This document shows, piece after piece, positions 27,875 to 34,769 of a stretch of DNA of 47,017 nt. This DNA is from Bacteroidota bacterium. GTDB lineage: Bacteria; Bacteroidota; Bacteroidia; Chitinophagales; LD1. Position 1 is the first letter of the stretch. Every line of letters starts with the position of its first letter. The position numbers and the translations under genes were made by a program. The notes under the pieces are model-generated. The model saw only the letters and a list, made by a program, of their open reading frames with translations, was not told the origin of the DNA and made no database searches. Location of the stretch: positions 1-47,017 of the forward strand of contig JAFDYQ010000038.1 in NCBI GenBank assembly GCA_018267365.1, written 5' to 3'.

Positions 27875-27904
27875 TGTAGGGTCAGGTCGCGACCTGACCC
27901 TACA
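27875..27904. repeat. Perfect 30-base extragenic palindrome
   Basis: Bases 27875-27904 equal their own reverse complement over all 30 positions (half-site core TGTAGGGTCAGGTC). It starts 14 bases after the pepP stop and ends 25 bases before the pssA start. No T-run follows on either strand, so it is not a standard terminator. It may form an mRNA 3'-end hairpin or belong to a dispersed palindromic repeat family. Confidence 0.9.
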
Positions 27905-27929
27905 CGCACAGTGTACTGAGAATATATCC

Positions 27930-28697
27930 ATGAAACTTTTCAATCTGCCCAATATACTAACGCTCGTTAACCTCTTTGCAGGTTGTATGGCGCTGGTGTT
28001 TATTTTCTCACCCAGCTCGCAGGTAGGTACGCTTTCTGAAGGTTTGCAGTATGTGCCTTATCTCATACTCATATCTCTAATCGCCGACTACTTTGACGGC
28101 ATGGCGGCGCGCTTTGTCAGCAGCCCTACGGGCATCGGCAAAGAACTCGACTCACTCGCAGACGTAGTGAGCTTTGGCCTAGTACCCGGCGCGATCATGT
28201 ACACGCTGATGACCTTTTACTTCCGCTCGTCAGGCCTCAATAACGATTGGCTCATCATGCTCTACAGCAGTCCCGGATTCCTGATCACACTCTTCTCCGC
28301 CCTGCGCCTGGCCAAGTTTAATCTGGACACCCGACAGTCAGAAGGCTTCATCGGTCTTGCGACGCCTGCCTGCAGCATTTTTATCATCGGCCTGCTGCTC
28401 GTATTCCTTCGCAATGACTTCGGCCTCTCAGGCACGCTATTAAATCCGGCATTACTATTCGGCCTCACCGCTGTACTCTGCTACCTGCTGATAGCCGAGA
28501 TACCGATGTTCTCTTTCAAATTCAAAAGCTTTGGTTGGGCAGGCAACGAAATAAGGTATGTGTTTATAATTGCCACTGTAGTTTTGCTGACAGCGCTTAA
28601 ATTTGCAGGCATTCCGCTGGCTATCATACTGTATGTCCTCGCCTCTGTAGTACTGATGCTGACCGGAAGAAACAAAACAAAAATCTCAAATAAATAA
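27930..28697 (+). CDS. pssA: CDP-diacylglycerol--serine O-phosphatidyltransferase
   Basis: This 255-residue integral membrane enzyme makes phosphatidylserine from CDP-diacylglycerol and L-serine, the precursor of phosphatidylethanolamine. The CDP-alcohol phosphotransferase signature DG-x2-AR-x8-G-x3-D-x3-D is complete, with D56, G57, A60, R61, G70, D74 and D78. The N-terminal NLPNILTLVNLFAG is characteristic of PssA, and hydrophobic segments fill the rest of the protein. The start is the ATG at 27930, giving MKLFNLPN. It sits 14 bases before purS, so the two are co-transcribed. No decarboxylase gene is present nearby. Confidence 0.95.
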   Translation: MKLFNLPNILTLVNLFAGCMALVFIFSPSSQVGTLSEGLQYVPYLILISLIADYFDGMAARFVSSPTGIGKELDSLADVVSFGLVPGAIMYTLMTFYFRSSGLNNDWLIMLYSSPGFLITLFSALRLAKFNLDTRQSEGFIGLATPACSIFIIGLLLVFLRNDFGLSGTLLNPALLFGLTAVLCYLLIAEIPMFSFKFKSFGWAGNEIRYVFIIATVVLLTALKFAGIPLAIILYVLASVVLMLTGRNKTKISNK

Positions 28698-28711
28698 ACC
28701 AACTATCCAAT

Positions 28712-28966
28712 ATGAATTTCAGAGCAGAAATAGACGTGATGCCGCACAAAGAACTCCTCGACCCCCAAGGCAAGGCAGTAGCCGCCAGCCTGCAGAAGAT
28801 TGAGTTTGCCTCTATAGAAGATGTACGCATAGGCCGCCACATCACTATCAAGCTGTCCGCTAAGTCTAAGGACGAAGCTGAGCAGCATATAGAAGAAGCC
28901 TGCAAGAAACTGCTCGCCAACGCGATCATGGAAGGCTACAAGTATGAGATAGTAGAGGAGAAGTAA
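28712..28966 (+). CDS. purS: Phosphoribosylformylglycinamidine synthase subunit PurS
   Basis: This 84-residue protein matches the small PurS subunit in size and in the pattern MNFRAEIDVMPHKELLDPQG, then an IGRHITIKL strand and a C-terminal AIMEGYKYEIVEE. PurS bridges PurQ and PurL to form the FGAM synthase of purine biosynthesis and helps channel ammonia. It starts 14 bases behind pssA and is followed by a GC-rich hairpin and then rsmI. No purQ or purL is nearby, so the complex is encoded at scattered loci here. Confidence 0.9.
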   Translation: MNFRAEIDVMPHKELLDPQGKAVAASLQKIEFASIEDVRIGRHITIKLSAKSKDEAEQHIEEACKKLLANAIMEGYKYEIVEEK

Positions 28967-28979
28967 TCACCCCTCCCGG

Positions 28980-28996
28980 CCTCCCCAAAGGGGAGG
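28980..28996. repeat. GC-rich hairpin between purS and rsmI
   Basis: A 7-base stem CCTCCCC / GGGGAGG (28980-28986 with 28990-28996) closes a 3-base AAA loop, preceded by another C-rich stretch (CACCCCTCCCGG). There is no T-run. It resembles short C-rich intergenic repeats that I recall from other Bacteroidota genomes; that comparison is from memory and unverified. Confidence 0.7.
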
Positions 28997-29013
28997 TGAA
29001 ATGCAAATACATT

Positions 29014-29703
29014 ATGCTGTATATAGTCCCAACGCCCGTAGGAAATCTCGAAGATATCACGCTGCGGGCATTGAGGATATTGCGCGAGGCCGGGCTGGTG
29101 CTCTGTGAGGACACCCGCCAGACCCGCAAGCTGCTCGACCACTACCAGATCAGCAACCAGCTACAGGCTTATCATAAATTTAACGAGCGTCGCTCCTGCG
29201 AGCCGATCATCCATCAGCTATCTACCGGCATGGATATCGCGCTCGTATCGGATGGCGGCACACCCGGCATCTCAGATCCCGGCTACATACTGGTAGAGGC
29301 CTGCATGGAGGCAGGCATACAGGTCCAATGCCTGCCCGGCGCTACAGCCTTCGTCCCCGCGCTTGTCGCATCCGGCTTTGACACCTCCAGCTTTGTCTTC
29401 GAGGGTTTTCTCCCGCACAAAAAAGGCCGCGAGACCCTCTTTAAGAAATTTGCCCTGGAGGAGCGCGTCATCATTCTTTATGAGTCCCCCTACCGTGTGA
29501 TCAAAACACTTGAGCAGATCCACCAATTCATAGGCGATCAGCGCCTGATCTCCATCTCCCGCGAGATATCCAAAATGTTTGAAGAAACCGTCCGCGGCAC
29601 CGCCCCCGAACTACTAGAGCACTTCAAGAAAAAAGAACCCCGCGGCGAGTTCGTTATCATCCTCGGCCCTACATCCATAAAAGAGCGAGAAGAAGAAGAC
29701 TAG
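29014..29703 (+). CDS. rsmI: 16S rRNA (cytidine(1402)-2'-O)-methyltransferase
   Basis: This 229-residue SAM-dependent enzyme 2'-O-methylates C1402 in the decoding centre of 16S rRNA. It shows the tetrapyrrole-methylase fold motifs of RsmI: MLYIVPTPVGNLEDIT at the N-terminus, CEDTRQTRKLLDHY, ALVSDGGTPGISDPG and CLPGATAFVPALVASG. Further family motifs are FEGFLPHKKG, ILYESPYRV and the final GEFVIILGP. The frame is open to an ATG at 28996, but I start at 29014 because the family begins with this LYIVPTPVGNL block, and the upstream codons overlap the hairpin. It is the last gene of the pepP-pssA-purS-rsmI run. Confidence 0.95.
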   Translation: MLYIVPTPVGNLEDITLRALRILREAGLVLCEDTRQTRKLLDHYQISNQLQAYHKFNERRSCEPIIHQLSTGMDIALVSDGGTPGISDPGYILVEACMEAGIQVQCLPGATAFVPALVASGFDTSSFVFEGFLPHKKGRETLFKKFALEERVIILYESPYRVIKTLEQIHQFIGDQRLISISREISKMFEETVRGTAPELLEHFKKKEPRGEFVIILGPTSIKEREEED

Positions 29704-29743
29704 CTGTCTCCATTCCACGCGCCCACTGCGATTCATCACTTGT

Positions 29744-29834
29744 ATTCCTCTGCGTCTCCGCGCTTTCATGGTGAAAAAATTTACCGCTTGTAGCTTTGCA
29801 TTCCTTAATCTCTTCGCGCCTTTGCGAGAAATGT
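29744..29834. repeat. Intergenic low-complexity motif of the type CTCTGCGTCTCCGCG / TCTTCGCGCCTTTGCG
   Basis: Two related blocks (about 29746-29780 and 29803-29832) sit between the convergent rsmI and TonB-receptor genes. A shorter relative, CGTTTTCGCGCTTTTGCGGT, lies at 45040-45059 between another convergent pair. They share the pattern C-T-T-T-G-C-G followed by GAGAAA or GGTAAA-like ends. No coding, terminator or RNA structure is evident. They look like members of a dispersed intergenic repeat. Confidence 0.45.
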
Positions 29835-29854
29835 ATTTTGCATTTCGTCCAGCC

Positions 29855-31846
29855 CTATTTGATACTCACCCGAAATCCCGCAAACACCATCGCCCCCCGT
29901 ATCTGCCCCCATACCATAGACGCATCAAACTGCTTACTGAATGGCGCATCATTAGCGATGATCGCTGCCGACTGCGTCTGGTCCAGGATGTTTTCTCCAC
30001 CTATGTAGAAGTCCCATTTCTTTTTCAGTGTGTAAGTGATCTGAGCATTCATGAGGAAATAATCCTTTGACACTAACGGTCGTTCGTTGGCTACATCATT
30101 AGGACTCGTATCCGGTATCCTTGATTTACCATACCAGGTAAAAGAAGTATTGAAACGCCACTTCTTATTGTTAGTAGTATACTCTAGTGAGGCCAAACCT
30201 TTATGCCGTGGGTGATAAGGCGTCTGCTTCAGCACACCACTATAGGTAGACTTCACATCATCAAACTTATAAGCCAGCTTGACATCAAAGTTTTTGACCA
30301 CCTCGTATTGTATCTCTGCTTGTACAGAGTTGCTATAGGACTTGCCAGCCAGATTATACAACTTTAACTGCCGCACATCCTCCATGTCCACTATCAGTTG
30401 ATTGGTAAAATCCGTGCGATAGAAATCAACACTGATGGACCCCTCTCGAAAGTCAAGAAAGAACTTATAGGTCAGGTTAGCGCCATAGTTCCAGGCACGC
30501 TCGGGGCGCAGGTTGTTTTGCAGTGAGATGTCGCGATTGCTCGCCAGCAGGCCATAGTTCTCCGCAAAGGCCACCGGCACATGATAGCCATGCCCAGCAG
30601 ACACCCGTAGGCTGAGGTAGTACAAGATGTTCCATTTCAGGTTAAACCGGGGTGACCAAAAGGGTCCATACAAAGTATGGTAATCTGCCCGCATGCCACC
30701 AGTGAGTGCGAGCTTGCGCTTGTACGCATAGCTGGCCTCGGCAAATACACCCGGTATCACCTCCATGCGTCGATAACCGAGCGTATCAAAGCGTTCAGTG
30801 GTCTGCCCCGTCTGTAGAGAAGCTCCTACTTTGATCAGGTCATCAGGTGCAGCCTCCGAGTACTCATGCTGAAAGATAAAATTGACATAGCCGAAGTGCT
30901 CCCTGCCCTGATAGTCGCGCCTGCCTATGAAGCCCGACTGGTCATGGTAGTAGTATTTATACTGCACTCCGATACTAGACTTCTCATTCAGCGTAAATCC
31001 CGTCTTGGCCCAGGCGTCTGTATGGATGGTCCTGAGCTGCATGCCCCAATAGCTTTGCGCATACTTATCCTTGCTAAAGTCATACTTCAGCTGCCCTCCC
31101 CTCCTGTCCTCACCCATCACATCTACTGCTGATATAAAGGTGAAGCCCCGGCCATTCTGATAGGTCCACCGGTTCATAATATTGCCCTCGCCCACCAGCG
31201 GGTTATCGAGAAAGCCGTCATGATTGAAGTCCATCCCAAACCAGTTATACTGCCCATGCGTCAATAGCATGGTACTCCACTTTTCGTTCTTGAGCTTTTG
31301 CGCTGTATATATATTGGCCTCGGCTCGCAGATCCTGATTGAGGAATACATTTGCATACAGCTTCTCCGCCGTCTGCGGCTTCTTCAGCTCGATATTGAGC
31401 TGCCCCGTCACCGACTCAAAGCCATTCACTACGCTACCCGCACCCTTGTTGATCTGGATGCTGTGCATCCACGGCCCCGGTACATAGCTCATCCCAAACG
31501 TATTGCCCAATCCACGGATAGCAGGTATATTCTCTAAAAGTGTCTGTGAGTAGGTACCATCCAAACCCAGCATACGCACTTCTTTGGCACCGCTCACGGC
31601 GTCTGAGTAGGTCACATCTACAGAGGCAGTATTGACAAAACTCTCGCTGAGATTGCAGCAGGCATCTTTCAGTAGCGCACCGGAGTTGATTATCTCTACA
31701 TTTTGCGTAGCATGGGTCATACGGGTAGCCTGCTTGCGTACTATCTCCACGGCATTCATACGCTGTGTCGTGTCAAAAGCAGAACCTTGACCTGACGCAC
31801 TGAGATAACCTATAACCGCTGCGAGCAGATATAGGTGTTTAATCAT
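29855..31846 (-). CDS. TonB-dependent outer-membrane receptor of a metal-associated operon
   Basis: This 663-residue protein has a signal peptide (about residues 1-20), a plug domain (about 30-150) and a large beta-barrel ending in GAMVFAGFRVSIK. The plug shows VEIVRKQATRMTHATQNVEI, ALLKDACCNLSESF (C63, C64), VRMLGLDGTYSQTLLENIPA and INKGAGSVVNGFESVTGQLN. It should import a scarce ligand across the outer membrane using TonB energy. The start at 31846 overlaps the stop of the HMA gene by eight bases, suggesting translational coupling; the frame runs on upstream but only through the HMA coding sequence. It lacks the N-terminal carboxypeptidase-regulatory-like domain common in Bacteroidota receptors. 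Copper or another soft metal is a context-based guess for the ligand. Confidence 0.9.
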   Translation of the reverse strand: MIKHLYLLAAVIGYLSASGQGSAFDTTQRMNAVEIVRKQATRMTHATQNVEIINSGALLKDACCNLSESFVNTASVDVTYSDAVSGAKEVRMLGLDGTYSQTLLENIPAIRGLGNTFGMSYVPGPWMHSIQINKGAGSVVNGFESVTGQLNIELKKPQTAEKLYANVFLNQDLRAEANIYTAQKLKNEKWSTMLLTHGQYNWFGMDFNHDGFLDNPLVGEGNIMNRWTYQNGRGFTFISAVDVMGEDRRGGQLKYDFSKDKYAQSYWGMQLRTIHTDAWAKTGFTLNEKSSIGVQYKYYYHDQSGFIGRRDYQGREHFGYVNFIFQHEYSEAAPDDLIKVGASLQTGQTTERFDTLGYRRMEVIPGVFAEASYAYKRKLALTGGMRADYHTLYGPFWSPRFNLKWNILYYLSLRVSAGHGYHVPVAFAENYGLLASNRDISLQNNLRPERAWNYGANLTYKFFLDFREGSISVDFYRTDFTNQLIVDMEDVRQLKLYNLAGKSYSNSVQAEIQYEVVKNFDVKLAYKFDDVKSTYSGVLKQTPYHPRHKGLASLEYTTNNKKWRFNTSFTWYGKSRIPDTSPNDVANERPLVSKDYFLMNAQITYTLKKKWDFYIGGENILDQTQSAAIIANDAPFSKQFDASMVWGQIRGAMVFAGFRVSIK

Positions 31847-32195
31847 GACTACACTTGCTAGATCTGTACTGGCAGCATTTTTCCAGATGGTCGTATGCCT
31901 TTGGATCTGCCTTTTCTGCCTCAGTATCATAGCCAGCTGCAGCTACCAGGTGGTGTATCTGGGCCAGGCTGATCACAGCAGGATCATATTTTACCTGTAG
32001 GTTTTTAGTGTCAGGATTCCAGAGTGCCGCCTCTATCCCCGGTACTTTGAGACTGCCTTCTATGTTAGCTTTGCACATACCACAGTTTCCAGACACTTTG
32101 AATACATCCCTTTTCAACTTTCCGCCCGCTATGGCGCTACCAGCAGACATACACATGGCCAGCAGTAGCACAACTATTTTGATTTGATTGTTCAT
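31839..32195 (-). CDS. Exported heavy-metal-associated (HMA) domain protein
   Basis: This 118-residue protein has a signal peptide (about 1-23) and one ferredoxin-like HMA fold (about 30-92). The metal-binding loop reads GNCGMCKANIEG with C38 and C41, and a VKYDPAVISLAQI strand-helix follows. A short tail holds H103, C107, C108, C115 and H117, a second possible metal site. It is probably a periplasmic metal chaperone, whereas most HMA chaperones are cytosolic. I start at 32195 because this ATG opens on the signal peptide; an in-frame ATG at 32285 adds 30 residues that do not look like a signal peptide. It lies between the HYC_CC_PP gene and the TonB receptor gene, overlapping the latter. Confidence 0.88.
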   Translation of the reverse strand: MNNQIKIVVLLLAMCMSAGSAIAGGKLKRDVFKVSGNCGMCKANIEGSLKVPGIEAALWNPDTKNLQVKYDPAVISLAQIHHLVAAAGYDTEAEKADPKAYDHLEKCCQYRSSKCSHD

Positions 32196-32303
32196 TTTTA
32201 TTCTTGCTTTTCGATGTAGAAAAAAACACATTTCTGATCTGACAATGTCAAAAAAGTAATAGTCCCCATCATCTTGATGAGTCAAAACATTAAAGCAAAA
32301 AAT

Positions 32304-32681
32304 TTAAATACGAAATACCCTGATAGAGGCTAGAATATCTCTATGGGCGGGAGGCGGGTCACTGGCACAGGCCAACTCTGAGACGACGGGAGTGGTGGGA
32401 TATGGCTCGATGCAGGTCTTGACTATATAGCTGACCTGATAGAAGATTTTGTCAAAAGAAGGATTGAAAGTGATAATACTGGTTGAGTTTTCTGTATCAC
32501 TTACTTTGTAGAAGGCCAGCTTGTCCCTGCAGCATTTCTTGCTGCAATTCCTTTCTTCATCAGAATTGAGGACAAGGTTCAGAGACTTGAGCTTGCCGCA
32601 GCAGTAATGCGCCTTGACAGCCACTCCCGAGGAGGAGAGGATGTATAATATGAGCACCAGTATGGCCGCGGCTTTTCTCAT
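32304..32681 (-). CDS. HYC_CC_PP family protein
   Basis: This 125-residue protein carries all three motifs that name the family: HYCC at residues 25-28, CC at 50-51 (NCSKKCCRDK) and a proline run at 109-111 (SDPPPAHRD). A hydrophobic N-terminus (about 4-22) indicates a signal peptide or anchor, so it acts in the periplasm or at the membrane. The family is known from Bacteroidota next to metal-related genes; its function is not established. Here it heads an operon with an exported HMA protein and a TonB receptor, 108 bases before the HMA gene. The cysteines and histidines suggest a metal- or thiol-related role, which is inference. No consensus promoter was found in the 135 bases upstream. Confidence 0.85.
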   Translation of the reverse strand: MRKAAAILVLILYILSSSGVAVKAHYCCGKLKSLNLVLNSDEERNCSKKCCRDKLAFYKVSDTENSTSIITFNPSFDKIFYQVSYIVKTCIEPYPTTPVVSELACASDPPPAHRDILASIRVFRI

Positions 32682-32816
32682 TGCAAGCTAAAGGTATTCA
32701 GAAAAACCTGATCGGAAAAATATTTTTTTATGGTTTTAACTACTTTTTAACGTCCTGACAAATTTGGCTTTCTGACATACTGCAAAAGGAAATATCCGTT
32801 ATGTTTATCATAGTAC

Positions 32817-33659
32817 ATGGCAAGGAAGAAGATCAGATGGAAGCGGGCAGCAGCGGTGTCACTGGCATTTATAGTAAGCCTCTATACCATCTTCTTCTAT
32901 CACAAGCCTATCATCCGATTTGGCTACAAGGTGTACCGCGTCTTTCGCAGACATATGCGCCCTTATCATCCCGGTCAGTTTCAGGCTATTTCCTTTCCCG
33001 CGGGCTATGCCATACATGGCATTGATATCTCTCATTATCAGGAGGATTTTAACTGGGAAAACCTCCGTACTGTAGACGTAGATGGCGATACTGTCAATTT
33101 TGCTTTTGTCTTTATGAAAGCTACCCAGGGTGCCTGGTCTGAGGATCCGGCATTTGAAGGCAACTGGGAGGATGCCCACGACCGCCGCCTGCTTTGTGGT
33201 GCCTACCACTACTATATGCCTGATATGGACCCGCGCCGCCAGGCAGAGAACTTTATCTCATCAGTGAAACTAAAAGAGGGCGACCTGCCGCCGGTGATAG
33301 ATATAGAGGATACCCGTGGCAAAAGCAAACAGGAGATCGTAAACGGTGTCAAGACCATGTCTGGGCTGCTGGAAAAGAAATACGGCTGCAAACCCATCAT
33401 CTATTCAAACATCAACTTCATAGAAGACTATCTATCCGATGATTTTCCGGATCATTATTTCTGGGTAGCCCATTACTATGTAGATGAGATCAATATCTCT
33501 GACGAGGTCCACTGGCTCTTCTGGCAGCACAATGATAAAGCTATGATGCTCGGCTACGATCAGAAGGTAGATGCTGATGTCTTCAATGGAGACCTGATAG
33601 AGCTGCAGAGCATACTGGTACGCACGGGGCCGGTGATTAAACCGGCCACTGAGCGCTAG
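32817..33659 (+). CDS. GH25 family lysozyme, membrane-anchored
   Basis: This 280-residue protein has a basic N-terminus and one hydrophobic segment (about 12-28) without an obvious cleavage site, so it is likely anchored in the inner membrane facing the periplasm. The GH25 catalytic domain spans about 65-270. Hallmarks are HGIDISHYQ with D70, FVFMKATQG, CGAYHYY and LPPVIDIED with D162 and E164, the catalytic acid pair region. The sequence ends with a WLFWQHN strand and DADVFNG. It should cleave the glycan strands of peptidoglycan as an N-acetylmuramidase. Its stop overlaps the stop of the convergent NadR-type kinase gene by four bases. Confidence 0.93.
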   Translation: MARKKIRWKRAAAVSLAFIVSLYTIFFYHKPIIRFGYKVYRVFRRHMRPYHPGQFQAISFPAGYAIHGIDISHYQEDFNWENLRTVDVDGDTVNFAFVFMKATQGAWSEDPAFEGNWEDAHDRRLLCGAYHYYMPDMDPRRQAENFISSVKLKEGDLPPVIDIEDTRGKSKQEIVNGVKTMSGLLEKKYGCKPIIYSNINFIEDYLSDDFPDHYFWVAHYYVDEINISDEVHWLFWQHNDKAMMLGYDQKVDADVFNGDLIELQSILVRTGPVIKPATER

Positions 33660-34174
33660 AGTTTCAGGTATTCTTCTATGGTGCTGATGGCATTATCCAG
33701 TCGCAGCGCACCGTGGCCGGAGATGATAGCATAGTCCGCCTCTATCGCATCCAGCTCTTCCTGAAACCTATTGAAGAGCATCTCGCGGTCGCCGGGATTG
33801 GCTCGCTGGCCATCTGCCACCCACGGGAGGTCTATGTCTGTGAGCAGGTATAGGTCGTGGCGGTTCTTTCTGATATGGTCGGCGATCCATGCAGGCACGT
33901 GCCAGCCCAGATGGTTGAGCCATACTTTATAGTTGATCAGCTCGGTATCTGAGAAAAGGACCTGATTGGCCTTGGCCGCCCATTGCCGCTCCAGTTCTAC
34001 CTGTCCGCGGGCCATTTTTTCTACGTCCTCAGCTGTATAGTTCATGCCGTTTTTATCCAGGTACTCGCGTGCATACTCCGGCACATAGATAGTATCGTAT
34101 AGCTCCGCCAGTCGCTGGGTGAGAGATGTCTTGCCGGTAGACTCCGGCCCGGTGATAGCGATCCTATATGGCAT
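33656..34174 (-). CDS. NadR-type ribosylnicotinamide kinase-like AAA ATPase
   Basis: This 172-residue cytosolic P-loop protein matches the C-terminal kinase domain of NadR. It has Walker A GPESTGKTS at 9-17, VPEYAREYLDKNG with the conserved EYAR, and DLYLLTDIDLPWVADGQR with the Walker B-like region and a substrate loop. It probably phosphorylates nicotinamide riboside to NMN, trapping what PnuC imports. The N-terminal regulator and adenylyltransferase domains of enterobacterial NadR are absent, so NMN must be adenylylated by another enzyme. The start overlaps the end of pnuC by 11 bases, which supports a shared function. The 3' end overlaps the convergent lysozyme gene by four bases. Confidence 0.9.
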   Translation of the reverse strand: MPYRIAITGPESTGKTSLTQRLAELYDTIYVPEYAREYLDKNGMNYTAEDVEKMARGQVELERQWAAKANQVLFSDTELINYKVWLNHLGWHVPAWIADHIRKNRHDLYLLTDIDLPWVADGQRANPGDREMLFNRFQEELDAIEADYAIISGHGALRLDNAISTIEEYLKL

Positions 34175-34769
34175 GCTTCAGGTGTTTGCGCCAGGAGAGG
34201 TAGCCATACAGTGCCATGCCCGAGTAGATGGCAAACAAGATAGAGTACAGCGGCGCTCCCTTGTAGTAATATAAAATAATAGCCAGCGGATCTGCCACCA
34301 GCCATATGATCCAGTTCTCTATATACTTCCGTGTAGACATCCAGGTAGCGAGGAAGCTCAATATCGTGACACCCGCATCCAGGTAGGGCAGCGAGTTATT
34401 GGTGTAGAGACTCAAACTATAACCGAAGCCAATCGTCAATAAAACGCAACCGGCAAGCAGGCTCGTGAAAAGCCTTTTCGGTATAAAGGACACGATCAGT
34501 TTGACTTCCTCGCCATGTTTGCCCCACACATACCAGCCATAGATGCCTGCCAGCACATAGTAGCTATTCAGCACCATATCCATGTAGAGATGCTGCTCTA
34601 TATTGCTGGCTACAAACAGCGCCGAGCCCACCACACCCACTATCCACCCTGCCCGGACCTCCATGGCTATCAGTACGATGTAGAGCAGCCCCATGATAGT
34701 GACTACGATCTCCAGTGCAGTGCTATAGGATACCTCCGGCATTTTATCTGACAGTGACATTGTTTTCAC
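34164..34769 (-). CDS. pnuC: Nicotinamide riboside transporter PnuC
   Basis: This 201-residue protein of about seven hydrophobic segments shows the PnuC pattern: EVRAGWIVGVVGSALFVASN, then YMDMVLNSYYVLAGIYGWYVW with the ligand-binding asparagine and tryptophan region. ENWIIWLVADPLAIILYYYKG and a basic LSWRKH end follow. It facilitates uptake of nicotinamide riboside through the inner membrane, driven by phosphorylation by the downstream NadR-type kinase, whose gene it overlaps. The start is uncertain: the first ATG (34769) lies inside ldcA, whereas an ATG at 34742 comes one base after the ldcA stop and would give a 192-residue protein. Either way translation is coupled to the upstream gene. 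No PnuX/NadR riboswitch is seen. Confidence 0.92.
   Translation of the reverse strand: MKTMSLSDKMPEVSYSTALEIVVTIMGLLYIVLIAMEVRAGWIVGVVGSALFVASNIEQHLYMDMVLNSYYVLAGIYGWYVWGKHGEEVKLIVSFIPKRLFTSLLAGCVLLTIGFGYSLSLYTNNSLPYLDAGVTILSFLATWMSTRKYIENWIIWLVADPLAIILYYYKGAPLYSILFAIYSGMALYGYLSWRKHLKHAI

Noticed and set aside
33656..34174. Full-length trifunctional NadR
   Set aside because: Only the kinase domain is present; there is no HTH or nucleotidyltransferase (HxGH) domain in the protein.
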